A DNA stretch of 64,000 nt, taken from contig CAJQUW010015622.1 of the NCBI GenBank assembly GCA_907163375.1, forward strand, positions 372,001-436,000. Direction: 5' to 3'. Below are positions 44,679 to 59,600 of the stretch, one piece after another. The position numbers and the translations under genes were made by a program. This DNA is from Prostheceraeus crozeri. Its lineage: Eukaryota; Platyhelminthes; Polycladida; Euryleptidae. The notes beneath the pieces were generated by a model that was not told the origin of the DNA, ran no database searches, and saw only the letters and a program-made list of their open reading frames with translations. Positions within the stretch are counted from its first letter, which is position 1, and every line of letters begins with the position of its first letter.

Positions 44679-47600
44679 CTGTAGATGTTAAACAGAAACT
44701 CAAGAAGACGACCACAAGCGCTGGTGTCACTTATTCTGCAATGGTGTGATATTCTTAACTTACCTCAAATTCACTGTCTTTGAGGAAGTGCTCAAGGAAT
44801 AAAGGATCAACGCCCTCAGGAAGTGGACGAGACGTTAAATCACTGACGGAGAAGCGCTGAGACAGAAAGCGTTCCAACAAAGTCTCGGCGGTTTCTATTT
44901 TGTCTTGAAACGACCTCCCCTCCTGTTGATGAAAAATCAGATTTAGTTTACACAGCATCGTTTAGCCACAAATTTTGCATCTTAGACAAGACAATCGAAA
45001 AAAGAATGCAATCACGCAATAGAATAGCGCACATGACAAATAATGAAAAGGCTTGATATGGAAGAACACGCTCAAGAAAACAAGTTGTTCAAATCCAATG
45101 TTGTTATTGAAAAACTTTCTAAAATTTATAAATAAGAACATTGGATTCGAAGAACTTACCTTCTTATACATTATACTACCGAACCTCAATCACGATGCGA
45201 AGCCTATGAAGCACATTATACAATAAATAATATTCTTCGTTTCTATTTATTCAACCAAATTCTTCAGAATTTGTAATATATAAGTCTAATTTTTAACCAT
45301 CTTTAATTCATCCAACTATGAATGTTCATCATTAACACCACATTTGGAAGTTGTCCTAAACGAATGGAGACGGTTTAATACCTTCAGAAATGCCGTTGGT
45401 TATAGGTCTGTGTCGCAAATGATTGGAAATATTTTCTATGTTCTAACGAAGTCAGACAGAATCTTTATCGTCAGTAGTCTCCAAGACAGATAAATGTTAC
45501 TTTGATTGGTTAAGACGAATACTATAGTTTACAGGATTCCAACAATTTTCAATTTTTCTGAACCAATTTTTCATTACCAACTCTTAGATAGCAAAATCCA
45601 TTCGAACTTTAATAGAATCAATCATTCTAAATCATAGTTCAAGATTTTTTTTCCATTTTGAAATATATCATAAAATGATTTTATGGCATGTGTAAGAGAA
45701 AACCATCTCGAAATGAACTGATGTTCTGTTTCTCCTAAAACATGTTTACAAACTGTAAGCCCTACAGGTGCTGTTCATGAAAACACAGTGCCTAACCCCC
45801 AGTAGAAAGTGTTGAAAAGAATGCTTACAATCTTCTGGGATGCCGTCGCCTCCGGTCTATCCGTCCACCAAGGGAATAGTTCACGGAAGTCTCGTGGTTC
45901 CAGTCCACCATAGATCACCTTGCAGGCGCTCTTCATTCTATATTTCTTCTCTCCGTACTTCACAGCAGTCTTCAACGCCGCCATTCTCGTTCGTGTGTGT
46001 CGGGAGCGTGCTGAGCCCGTGGTTCGACCTGTGGTCTGTGTTTGCGTCTCCTCATCGTCATCTTCACCTTCATCATCTTCCTCGCCGTCTGTTTTCTCAA
46101 CGATGCTGTGATTCCACCAACCGTGCCACAGGAAGCAATGCTCTTCACCACCATCGACCAGGAAGAGGGCAGGCTGAGGAGTGTCGTAAATGTCGGATTG
46201 CAGGTAAGGCAAGGAAGTGACGAGAGTTGGATGATGGAGAGGGGCAGGGATTTCTGTGGCTTTCAATTGGCCAGTGACGGAAGAGAATCGCCAGAGACGA
46301 AGGAAAGGCGTCGTACCTGAAACAGGAGATTTTCCAATAAATGGTGATGGTCACCAGTTGAAGAAGAACATCATTTAATAAACACAGCAAGAAAGTAACT
46401 AACTGCACATCTCTAATTCATTCTGAGCATGGCTACATGCTTAAATGAAGAGCATTTTTGGATGGTGTGAGATGTATATTAGGTCTATTCAGGCAAGTTT
46501 CCATTTTTCAACTGAGGATGCGACTGAACATTTGATTATATTAAATAATGCTGCTTGAGCACAATGTTTTTTAAGGCATTCCACACGCACGAAAGGTGCG
46601 TATGGAACCATCCACCATGGGCGTCGAATTTAATTCGGAGTATAAGCGTACTTAGGGGGACTGCGGACCCTCCCCCTAAACTTTTAAGCACTGAGTCAAC
46701 CTACCGGCCTACTGTTCTCATTGAGTGAGAACAGCTAAAGGCTATAAATTTGAATTTGAAGAATTTGTGGAAATGAATAATAACGTCTTCACATGTTTTT
46801 GTTAATTATGCTTACGCAAGGTTACTATTAAAAAGTTGCAATATAAAATAAGTTTTTTTATGAAAATACGGTTTGATCATGCAAGGCTTTAATTTTCCGC
46901 CATGCGTGTGAAAAATTTAATAAATCCTTAAATAACACCGCTTGAGCAGTATTATTGACAAATCTAAAATATGAAGCCAAGCTGCCGAATTATCAGTTCA
47001 AATGTAATTATTACAAGGGCTCACTGGAAAGACTGATAGTAGAAGTATGAACTATTTATAATAATGATTTCTTATTAAAAGACTGCAAAAACACCGTTGA
47101 TAAATCGCTACCTCGGCAGCAAAGCATCTAAATTCCATCATTTGATCATTTATCGCATAAAAATGTTGCTCTGAATATGTACAACACTGTTGCTCAGGAA
47201 ATCGCGTCTCTTAATGGAAGAATTTGATTGTATAGCATAAATAAGGGGAGTCGGGACAAATGTCTTGAAAAACGTTGATCTACAAATCTCTCAATCGAAA
47301 TCAAACCACACATGGCAGTATTTTCTTCGCAATTCTCTTGATAAAATAATATGTATTATACTGTCTACTAAGCTGACTTTCATAAGTAGTATTATGCATC
47401 AATCATTTATTACAAGAGAATACAGCAATGGCTTACCTTCGGAACTTTCACCAACCTTTACAGCGACCTTCCTTTTTCCTCCAAGTAATTTCCACATCCT
47501 CTCATCTTCCTGGCCTTCCTCAACTTCCACGAAATCTTTCATTCGGTCTCCGAATTCTTCGGGTGTATTTTCCTTCATCGCTTCTGCTAGATGTCTTCCT

Positions 47601-50600
47601 GCCTCTCTTGAATGTTTCGGTGATTGTTTGCCATGCCACAGAAATCCTCGCCTCCTCACACGGTCCAGTAGTACAAAGGTGGCTCGCGAACGCAGTGATT
47701 CCACATTCACAGCTACAGCCGCGAGATGACCTTCATCCTTCTCATCACCTCGGACAATGTACAGTGCGGGTACAGCTGACGTTTCCGCATGGCGGCCTTC
47801 GTGAATAGCCATCAAAGGGAAAAGTCGGCAGAAAGCCGGAGGTTCTTTGCCTTCTAGAACGCAAACTTGTGGACCTTTCTCCTTGTCCAATTCCACTGTC
47901 AGGAGGGCGGAAGTGGCTTTCTCTGTTTGACTACTATTTCGGCCTTGCCAATAAAAATAAACGAAACGTTCTCGTCCTATACCGGATGCTCGAGCCTCTT
48001 CGTTCCTCCTAGTACCTGTGGAGAAAAATTTCAATCAATATCTGAATAAAGGGAATAAAAAGTTTGTGGCGTGCAGAGGTCGAGAGTGTGCGTCATCCTA
48101 CATAGGAAGCACATCAAGATGTTTCCATGAGCGAGTCCCAGAACATCTTCAACCAAATCTTGCCATAGGTATTTATAAACATGCTGACTTCCATCACAAA
48201 TCTCACAAAAACATCTTTACATTCAGCATCATCAGTCGTCATCCGAACGAAATACGATGCAGTTTAGCTGAGGCATTTGTAAGAAATCAGACATCTAGCC
48301 CTTCAAATAGTAAGGTTGAATTTGTTGACATATCTTTCAAGACATATCATTACCGATTCAGTATTTTGTCAGCCACCATGTGTGGGACCCCGCTCGTCTG
48401 GGTTTGAGTGTTCAGGTAAGTGGTCGAAACAAGACTAGACGAGTACCTTCTGATGACTGACGGACTGCAGTATTATGTTTTATATCCCTTAATCGGTAGC
48501 TGAAGTAGTGGTCGATGTATTGTATTTCAAATGAAGAACAAATAAAGAAATGTTGGATTACATGAAGTATTATAGACGGATTAAGAAACTGGCGATAACA
48601 AATTCAAGTGAAGAAATAGTATTTTCCATGTGTAGTCTTAGGTATAGTGTGTATAGTTTCATTGCTTTCGTTGTAGTAGAGTGTCATTGTAGTTCTATTG
48701 TTTACCTCCATTATCCACTTTCCACTTATCCACCATGTGTAGTGGCAGATGTAGCGTAGCATTAGTTCACTTGTAATCGGTGTATAGCATCACTGCATTT
48801 CCATGTTTTACCTCCACTTTTCTCATTTTTATCCATCGGTCCCCTGTTGCTTTACATTATCCATTTTTATTTCCTTAACCTATGGTGACCATTGTCCTAT
48901 TATATTTCCACTATCAGCATCTGTAGTCGGTACAGTATATTAGACGTCTGTTTTGAACGTGTATGCGGCAGTGTTTGGAACCTATGGTATTAGTATATCA
49001 ACAGCAAGAATAAGTAGTGTTACAAGTCTGAAGATTTCCATTTTTATCAGATATTGAGCCGAAGCTGATCAATTTTAATTCGTTGCCACGAGAAAGCTCC
49101 ATTGAGTTCTTTTAAGATCTGATTAATCCAATGGCTACAATAGCATTACATTGCATTTGTACACTTGCGGATTGGAGAACGCCATCAGTCCTCATAAGGA
49201 CTACTTCAATTAATAATCTAAATTAGCAAGCATTATATTCTATTATAAATGGCTGTTGGGATGATTTTCATCATCGCATGAGAATTGATCATGGTCCAAT
49301 TCTTACTTCCTTTATTTATCTACGCGTTAAAAATATTTAAGTAATTTGGCCAGACCGGCGAAATAATTATTCTGTTTAAATAACTTTAGATAAATGTATA
49401 ATATAATGATTTCAATGATATGATTTTATTTATTTATTTTTGATGTACGTGCATTTGTCGTTTGATTATGTAATTACCTTTCTTTCTGTACATACACATG
49501 TTTAAATCTTTCCGCTTATGATTGACCACAAGTGACACTTTACTTTTATTGTTTGCAGATAGCTTTGAACATAGCTATAGGCGTGCACTTTATATGTCGT
49601 GTGCTCTATGTCAGATGCGTTTTAATTCATGTCAATATGAATGGTGCGAGTTATTGTCCATCCGAATTGTCTCGTCATTTATTCCCGCTTGAAGATGGAG
49701 CAAGTTTCCGCAATATGTCGCTTACTGTAATAGACGGTGATTTGTCAGATCGGTCTTCTCAATCGGAAAAATGTTTGAATTGGGGCTCGGTGTGAAAAAG
49801 GCAAATAGCTCAGAAATCATGTGCAACTGCATCGACTTGATTTCCTGTGTCACATGACAACACTTTGCTTCCTAGCATCAAATAAATTGACATGAGTTTA
49901 TCTAAATGTTAATGTTTTAAGTTTTTATTTGTTGGACTAAGGAATAGAAGTCATTTAAATAAATATCCTACGGAAAATCTAATTAGCAATGAACCACGAT
50001 CTTACAGTTTGAGACTTCACGAAATTCGGTGACTAAGTCACGTCTGCTCTTGAGAGCAGACGGGCACTTGCGCAAGTACGTTCGGCTAGGAGCGTGCAAC
50101 ACTGCCCCAAATACCCATGACATGTCATCGCTGTGTTACTGTCCCATTGTTCACGCAGCATTTGGGGAGTTGCGGTTATTCTCGAATGACGTGCAGTGTA
50201 GCAAATTTGGCTTCGGGCTCAAAGGTTAAGACAGGTTTCGAGGTCCTTGATAACTTTTCATAGGTTGGTCAATTAAAGAAATCTATGAGATGCTGGAATT
50301 TCAAAAAATATAGCAAAGGAACATCAATTTTTGCTTTGAACCATTAAACCCATGTTTTTAAAAAATGAGAATACACCAGAATATTTATCCACACCATATG
50401 AAAACCAACTTACCTACGTAGACACGGTAATGCCATCGAACAACATAAGTACATTGTCGGAAGAACTGTCCGTGACTTTCTGGTTTTATTTCAGTCTTGA
50501 CAAACTCAGAGGCCAGCCACATGTCCACGGAACGTGTGTCAATGGTGTAGTTTCTTCTCAGTCCATCTTCATAAGCGGTCCACGATCCTCCACGAGAGAG

Positions 50601-53600
50601 ATTCGTGTTCTCCAAAACCATTCGAGCTGGAACCTGCTTCTCATTTATCAGTCTCTCCGCATCCACAGGAGCAAGACGACTCGAATCGAAATCCTGAAAT
50701 ACAAGTGAAAAAACGCGTCAGAAGGAAATCTCCAAGCTGGGCGTGCTTAGAATTTGTGTGCGTAGGTACATGAGCAGATGCCAGTAGGCCTAATTAGCTA
50801 TCGTTGATTTAATCACTTAAATAGCAGAGGATCGTGATTGTGACTAAGTTGGATCGCAATTTTCGATCACGTGTCAGGGAATGATTTACTTAAAGCAATT
50901 TGCATCGCTCACTAGCAATAAAAACCGAAGTTGAAATGAGATCCTGAATACATGAAAATTTAACTCCTGAATTAATTGTTGATACGTCTAGAACCAGGGC
51001 GTTGAGAATATGAAATGTTACATTCTGCCATTTTCGATTGGCTTAATTCTTGATTGGAAAATAAACATAATCTTCCCAGGGAGATGCAACATAGAAGGAG
51101 ATTCTGTTGTGGTACATGAATGGATAACAAAGAGCTCTTGAAATCAAAAGCAATGCATATAAGTAGAAAATATTTGGGAAGGTACATACACTTGTAAAAT
51201 GCAGCCTAGAATCGTTTCAAAGAATTCGGCGGCCTCGAAATTGGAAGGAGATTTAATTTCATAGAAGGGTGTTCTCTGCGTGACATATTGCATGTTTGTG
51301 TCATAAAGCCAGTCTGTCACTAATTGACTGATAGTTCGCAACTCTTCAATCTTTCTTTCATTATCTTTTCTAGTCATTTTAATTATCAATGATATCAGTT
51401 ATTGATGTCTGCAGATCTTTTCCTTTATGCTGAATGTTGCTAGCAGTGAAATGAAACCACTTGATATATGTTTTTTATGGCGTACATCACATGCTATTTG
51501 ATGTGCATGTTGTTCTTGCACCATTGAGTGTGTATGGGAGTCCGGCATTGCAGTCCGATGATATGTGATGTGATGCTCGTGTCGTCGGATGGCATCTCAC
51601 AGGTGCTGTACAATTCTTGCATTGTCCGCGATCACAGAACTAATGTCTTTCAATTTCGATAATGTTAGGTGGTATTTTATCCTTTTGGAGGATTCCACCG
51701 AAGCTTGATAGCCATGTGCTTTCCTTGGAGGAACTGTTCGTGTTTGGTGAGCATTCTTCTCATGTCAGAATAGATTGATGGATGAGAAGGTGCGAAAAAA
51801 AGCTGTTATATTCTCTTATATTTCAGCCTTTCCTTCTCTCAAACAAAGTCGCGCGATATTTTGACATGGCTTTATCAATTTGCTTTTATACACAGTCAAG
51901 TGGGTATCCTCGTCGAACAAGGCGCTTCGCAATTCTTGTAGATTATACTTGACTCGTCATTCATCTGAGCATATTTTTCTTTTTCGCAGTGCTTTTGAGT
52001 AGGCGAAAGGCAATCTGTACATCGGGTGGCACGAACTGTAATGCAAGTCGAGTATCTGTAAATTCATAAAGTATAGGTCTTGGGACAATGTTTTCCATTC
52101 TTCATTACAATGATGTCCAGGAAATTTGCCGATGTGCTACTTGCTTCAAAAGTAAATTTCTTCATGCTCAGATGAAAAGTATGAAATATTAGCATTTCAA
52201 GTTAAAGGTTAGTCGGCCTACTTATATTCACATCCACAACGCCGTGGTTCTAGACATTTCAAAAATTAATGCAAGATTCACTTGAATCAGATAACAGATG
52301 GCCGTCTGTTCGACTGCTCTCTCGCTCATAAAAATGAAAATACATTAACGACGTCATTAGGATATCTTATAGTTGAAATAAATCCTTCATGCGCGCGTTT
52401 CCATTTTATCTCTTCATTTGCCTCTTTTACAAATATTCGCCTTAACGATGCCACTTACATCGCAAAAAGTACAATTATCAATCAGTAAAAGCTACGACAT
52501 GCATCTCTCCTCACATGTTCTTCGCAACTGCACTTGATAGTTGGAAATTTCTCAGATGCTCTCAAGAATATCATCTCACAAATATTGCAATCATTTTATA
52601 AACTATCAGCGAATTTTAAATATCACTTATTGGGTTTACAATCTTCTCCATTTCAATTGAATAACTGAAAACCTGAATCCTAAGAGAAGCCAGTTCTCGA
52701 AGAACGTCTTGAACAGGTCCTGTAGAAGTTCCTAGGGACCTTCACTTCGGTTTCCAAACTGTTTTTTTGACGTCATGGCAGACAAATCATTCCATCATTC
52801 TGAATCTTTTTGTATTTAAAAATAAAAGACCCCTAATTACGATTCTGAATGTTTAAATTGGTGAAAATCCCAATGGGACAGTGGACACAACTTGAATCAG
52901 AAATCTTCGATCACTTCTTTCCATCAATCTTCTATTCCATTGGCTACGTGGTCTCATGTTACTTGCATTAATGGTGATTGCTGGCTAGTTTTATTCAACT
53001 CAATACATGAGCGATGATTTGATAGGGCTCATCCGAATCTGGCGAAGAACACTCTTCCTTCGAATTTCTTGCGATTCCCGCGTCCAGACAATATTTAGAT
53101 GAGTTCCTGAGTAAGAGAACACATTAATTCGCAGTGCGCAATGAAGCAGTGACGTGCAGTTACGGATTTTTCAATTTTCAGCTGCTAAACTTCCTGAGGC
53201 ACATGTCGGAGATTGCTTGCAGTGCGTCGATATCAAGTAAAATTATTCTCTGCAAGTCACTTCGACTAATGGCACACAATTCAAATCACATGGTTACTTG
53301 GTTAGAGAAGTGTAATATGTGTTGTATGAGAATCTTTTATTAATTTTTAAGACAGTCTGCTTCAATATAACAGAACACATATTAATACTAACAGAATGTA
53401 ATTCTTATTAATTTGAATAATAAATTGAAGTAGTCCTGATCGGTTTAAGGTAGACAGCATAGAGTAAGTATATGCAGGTAGAGTGTCGACTCAAAGAAGT
53501 ATCTGTGCACAGTGAAAAAATTTTGTATGAAAAGATTCAGTTTTTTGCGGAGATTACGTTCCTGCGGTCCAAAAAATTATTTGAGCAATCTTTAAACAGC

Positions 53601-56600
53601 TAAAATTTTGCAAGTTTATATACTACCGAGATGAAGCCCCTTTATAAGTAGTATGAAACAAGTTGGATATCAAAAGGAATGGACATCTGCTAACAAGCAT
53701 CTTAATTAAGCGGAAATTAAGCTGATTATCAAAAGAAATTCATGAGCTGCATTATAATGCAAGTCTTCATAAAAACGTCGACATCTTATTGTGTTTCTTG
53801 GTTGAACTTTCATGTTTTTAATTCCATTTTCATCGGTGCAATTAGTTTTATGATTCACTCAAATCTGAATAGTAATGTGGACTCATTTGCATCTTTTAAG
53901 TTAATGGTGATCATTGTCAATGGCTATTTTATTTTGCTCTTCCAGTGGCCGGAGCTTGTGATATGATCACGCTCAAGAAAGTGCTATTATTGATAAGGTT
54001 ATTTATTAAAGTGATAGCAACCCATCGGATTGCTAATTTAACTAATTATGTTGCCTCTCCACACAGGTTGACATGACACGGAAGATTTGTGAAATGCTTT
54101 TATTCCTTCTGTTTTGATATCCCTATCAATCGACAAATCCATAATTTCTAATTTCTACAAAAGTGTAAAAATTTACATATCTCACGTACATTGATGCTGA
54201 ATCTCACTTGAGTTCATTTAACAAAATCGAAACTGTGTACACAAAGGGGATTTAATTATTGCTGAGTTACTACTACTCTGAGACCTGATATCTCTATGGT
54301 AGGAAGACTAAACTTTCACAAAATTTTATCCGATGCAGGATGTTAGATTAGTCCTCTACCCGTAATGTTAGAATCACACTCAGACAATTAGGTACGATGT
54401 AAATCTATAAAATCTGCTTCATTATTCAGTTCATTTGTCACTACTTGATCAATATGTTAGCTATCATTACTTCTTAAATCAATAAATCAAAAAATCGACG
54501 AGCACCTGTAAAATTGTGCTATCAGAAAACGAGCTTTTTCTTTTCATATTTTATAATTATGGATTATGCCCAAACATTGAGTTCTATATTGACCTTTAAC
54601 ATTGTTTTATCAACAATGTTCGTCGATTTTATATGTCCGTATGTAAACTCACATCAATGACTCCCAATCCAAATTAAACCTAATCAATGTGTTTGAGAGT
54701 GATTTAAACCGCCATTTGAAGTTCAAAAGTTTCATCTGGTCATACAACTTTTCCGCAAAAATTTCAATGTTTTGTGAAATACACACATCGAAATAGAAAC
54801 TTGATTACTCATCATCACCAACTAATAGGATATTGACAGTCGGTAAGCGGTCGTGAATAGGAATCCATGTCCTCTTGCTTATGGAAAGGGAATATCACAT
54901 TCTTCACGATGAGAAATTCTACGAAACATGATAATTGGATGGATCCTAGAGTTACAACAGTTATGACCTATTCATAGTAGACAGTGAGTTACTTTAATCA
55001 TCAAATCATATCATACACGTAACATTCTGTAGATTTATGATAAGGTTTCTTACAGCGTTGTCGTTATGGGAATGTAGACGAACTATGTAAGATTCTGGTT
55101 CCCATAGCCTATCAATATAATATGTCATTGAAGAAATATTAAGAAAGATTGGTTAGAAATGAGTGAAATTCTCTCGCAACTTTGTCTTACATGATATCGT
55201 TTAATGACTTCCTGAAAAGAAAGAAAACAAACATATTTTACAAACCGCACTTGTCAATAAAAATGAATTTACAAGACTGGACATGAGCAAATCTAGCTAT
55301 GACATGGCCACATATTTATTTTTCCACATCAACCCTGTCCTCCTCGGGTAGAAAGAGTTCCTTTAATATTTCTCGAAACTGTCTTGCTAAGATATTATTT
55401 TTGCGGCCATTGGATTCTACGAAGTTTTGAAAACTAATTCAAATTGGATCATGGGAGCATCAAAAAATTGACCATTAAAAGTGTTCCTTGATGATCGTGA
55501 ATTATCTGTCCTTTCTCGCAAAATCATAATCAATTTCAATTACATTTAGACCATTGAAAAAGTGGATATGGAGTTATAATCAGCATATTCATACACTATT
55601 AAGTGTACACCGTTAAAAACAGCTAAAATAACCGTTAAGCTTCACAGAAAATATCCGTAAATACCTGGTAAAATGATGACGTAACAGTTAAAATCCATTC
55701 ATATCAGATAATTTTAGCTGTCAATTTTAACGGATTTTTACGGTTTACAGTGTACAGCCACAAATGTATCTGTGTAATTGATATGCGAATAATAGCGAAT
55801 AGCGATAACCTTCACACACTACTCAATAGCTTTGCTAGTAGTACCGCCAGTTTTAATTTTATGCTTCAAATAGAGGATCCTTAGTTAAATGTGCAGATTA
55901 TTAAGACTCACAATTATTGGAGAAGGTACTGTAATGTCTCTGCACAACATAACAAAACTTGTGGCAGACTACCGCCATATGCAATTAACCTGTATTTTCA
56001 AAGGTATCTATTTGAGTTGCACTCAGTGACCATTATCTATCCTTATGCAATCAAACATACTCCCAACATTGTCCTAAGACACTCTCAAATAGCAAATGAG
56101 TCCCTGTCATCAATTTCGATAAGATGGCTAAAAAATTCAACATTTTGAAAACAAATTGACTGCAAGTTTGTATTGTTGTATACATTATAGTAACAAGATG
56201 CCTGAATTGGTAAAACTGATACCACTATTAGGGAGATCATGCACCCATTGTGTTTCACAGTGATTTGGGGGACGATTGAATCATTAGAACATCAAAGTAA
56301 GACAACCCCACGGGTTTCAAATCTCAAAACCGCCAGAGTAAAATCGGATTCAAGCTAATTGCAATTGTGAATAAGATACAAGTACAGTTCTTGTACTGTA
56401 CTATACAAGTACAAGTACAGATACTTAGTACGGAGTAAGTTTCAAGCGATTTAGGACTTATCGGATTCTTTCTTTGTCACTACAGGTAAAGATTGAAGCA
56501 TAAGTAAAAAAGATAAAATAATTGTGTAAATTTTATATTTTTACGTTGTCTGTGGAAGGCGACCTTCTACTGTGGAAGGCGACTTTTTATCTGTGTACAA

Positions 56601-59600
56601 TACAAAAAAGCAAGTGAGAAAACAAACATGTTTTCAGGAAACCTTAAATAGCTCTCAAACATACTCGTCAGTTACTTAACAAATATATCAAACATGGCGC
56701 TAATCCTGTTGAGAAAAATTCCCTTTTTTTTGATCTGCAGAAGTTTCTGTGGACAACCCATCTATATGGGCAATGATACAAAACAAATTTCGAACGAAAG
56801 CTGGGATCATTGGCCCACGAAAGGGTAAAAAATGATCTTGAAATGAAAAATATCAACCATTTTGTAGAGACATCACAAAAGTATTCTTACCAATTTCGCG
56901 GAAGTTTTGGATTTGTCCACTGTCTTGCATGGTAAGGAATTGCTGTTGCTTGGCCAGTCGAAGAACTTGGCAGCAAACAAAAGAGTTTCCATATTCTGAG
57001 AAATTCTACCGAAAATCGACCAAGGTGGGCGGGAAGAATCAAACATCAAAGCATCTTCCTTTTCATCATCGTCGTCTTCATTGAACGGATCTGAAGATCA
57101 AAGTCAAGCTCATCAATTATCAAATTTATCTGCTAATTGACTTGATAGAGTTCGTTGATTTAAACAACGGCATCACAATGCTCAACTGTTGAAAATCGAC
57201 TGTCTTGAATTAAAATGCCTTATGTCACACTTCTTATTCCAACCAATTTAAGCGAAGTCTGATGAAAATACAGGGCCATGAGAATCCGCATGAACAAAAC
57301 TTACGAATCTTAAAGCAATACAAACAAGGATAAAAATTACACAGCAAAAGTCGAGACATTGTGGTCAGCCGTAAATTGGTGAGAAAGACCGTTGGATTAA
57401 ATGAAATGCGTTCGTGCTTCGAATTGCTTGTCAGATTCTAAACAACGTAATTCCTCTAATAAACGCCGCGACGTTTATCGACAATCACCTACTTTTAAGT
57501 GCGGCGTTTATTAGAGAGCGGTGTCTACTAAACTGTGCGACTTCCCACTAACTAGATTTTCCCAAAATGAATAACAAAGTAACGAATTACCAGGTACATG
57601 ACCTTTTGCGGGAAGGTATCAAGAGCTGAAAAGTAATCTAGCATTCTTCATTGCATTAATAAATTAATCATTGCCAACAAGGCATAGAGGTTTCTTACGC
57701 TGAATGAACACAGTGCGGGATCTTTTCATGAAATTACCGGTGCAGAAAAGGCGGGGCTCAACAAAAAAGAGCTCTCCAAGCGACCGAATCTGATTATATT
57801 ATCTGATGTTGATGACGAATGGCGATATAAAATAAGATGCATTGATTAAAGAGTGAAGTTGAGCGTGACGCTTTTATTATGTGACTTCTTTTATCATAAT
57901 ATAGACTGCAAACAACGCGCAATATCACAAAGCATTCCAGTGCACTTCAAGCACGCATTATTCTAATGTGTGCAATTATAATGACCAAACTTCTAGTACG
58001 GTGGAAGTGGTAGTAGTTGGTGGTGTCAACACAATTAATTGTTCTTTAGAACTAATATAATAATTCCGATTTAATAAAATAATCGCAGAATCAGTTTTCA
58101 TAATGAAAGAAAATTTATTTCTACTCACTTTTCAATGGGAAAAGCGGATTGAGTCCACAGCCTCGATAATCGTATCCCTGTTGATGCAATTTCTTTCCCA
58201 AAACCACTGCTCTCCTTCGATCTCTTGTTGATAAGTCCCTGCCAAGCCACACGTACAGCTCAGAGCCGAAGTCTAATACAAATGCTTTATTTGGTTCCAG
58301 CAATTCTTTCTTCATCATCTTTCCCCACCAGTCTTCACGAGGAACCAGTTCTCGCTCCCGCATCTCATACACTGCATTGGTTATCTGAATATCATTCTCG
58401 AACTTCATGTCTTCTTCCAGCTCTCCCATCGGACCTACTTGACGAGAATCAGGATGGCCTAGAGTCCTCCAGAAGAGACGCGCATGTTCACTATTCGGTT
58501 TCGATTCTTCAACTTCGATTGGTGGATCTGATGACTTAACGCCGAGGTCCTTTCGCTGTACAACGAGAGCTGCGAAATCCTGTGCTCGTCTCTGCTCCAT
58601 TCGATTTGAAAGCTGACCAATCCAAACAAAGACCAGCTTCGGAGTGACCAACACGAAACAATCACCGCTATTCATAGACGATGAGCACGGCTCCACAACA
58701 CGAATTTGCACGCGCCGCTGACCTGAAGGAAAGGAAAGTCAATCAATCAAACCACAGTCTTCACATGCCGCAATATGAACAACCACTTCCAGGTTCATTA
58801 AAAGACTGACTTTGACGGGAGATAATTCTTGCTGCCATGATCATGACACAGGCGAGGAGTGAGGTACTGTTTGATTACTTTGCGCATCAAATACTTTATC
58901 AAATAATAGCTAGCAACTCAATATAAAATCAAAATTAAATAATAAAAATCAAAATCAAGTTCTAAAAATAGTTCGATGCGCAGTTGTAGCGGAACAAGCA
59001 AAATATTTGATACTAATATGAGCAGCATGCCTCAGCTGCTTATCAATGACAAAATATAAAATTATGATGCTTCTATCTGGAATAGTTTGAGAATTATCTG
59101 AATAACTCAAGAGCGCAGCAACCAGTAAATTCCAACTTCGCTACAGCTTCATTTGTGTCGAACTTAGATTGAAAACTTGGCTAGCTTGCCATTACTTCAG
59201 GGAACCTTAATCGGTATGAAAACATGTCCAGAAGAGCATCATGGGCTCTAAGGATCTTCGGCATCATCCCAGCATCAGTAAACAGATGCCCGATAGTTGC
59301 CTCAATTTGACAAGCGCAAGTTGTACATTGCAGGATTTTTTTCTTTATAGTACGATTTTCGCAGATTAATTTTCTTCGATCATTGGGCTTATTTCGATAC
59401 ATTTGGAGGTCATCTTGGATGCATTTCAACAATTAGGTCATGATGTAGCTCTTTGCATACATCGGTGACCCTTGTAGTGTGACATGTGCTTCAGGATGGT
59501 CCTACGTGTAAATGTGTACTGCACGTGTTTGATCGTGCTTGAGCGCGTCACTTCTGATACCTGTGTCTGTATGTATGTATCTAAAATACAGCGAACATCA

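Larger units (their letters stand above)
48016..50413 (-). other. Supervillin intron between exons 5 and 6
   Basis: It contains the GIY-YIG remnant next to the exon 6 acceptor and the palindrome cluster at 50029-50077. Otherwise it is AT-rich. Confidence 0.6.
50694..56890 (-). other. Supervillin intron between exons 4 and 5 (6.2 kb)
   Basis: It includes an unassigned frame (51144-51389), dispersed repeat copy B (53483-53781), a 21-nt candidate exon (55191-55211), a small TA-flanked MITE (55608-55752) and a GTACAAGTACA-type simple repeat (56380-56440). The rest is AT-rich sequence. Confidence 0.6.

Noticed and set aside
45840-46320. Plus-strand frames with low-complexity serine-rich protein
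   Set aside because: They are antisense shadows of supervillin exon 7; the serine runs are the reverse of its acidic insert.
46571-46600. Hairpin with GAAA loop as an iron-response-like or terminator element
   Set aside because: One mismatch, no bulge or loop signature of a known regulatory hairpin, and intron location.
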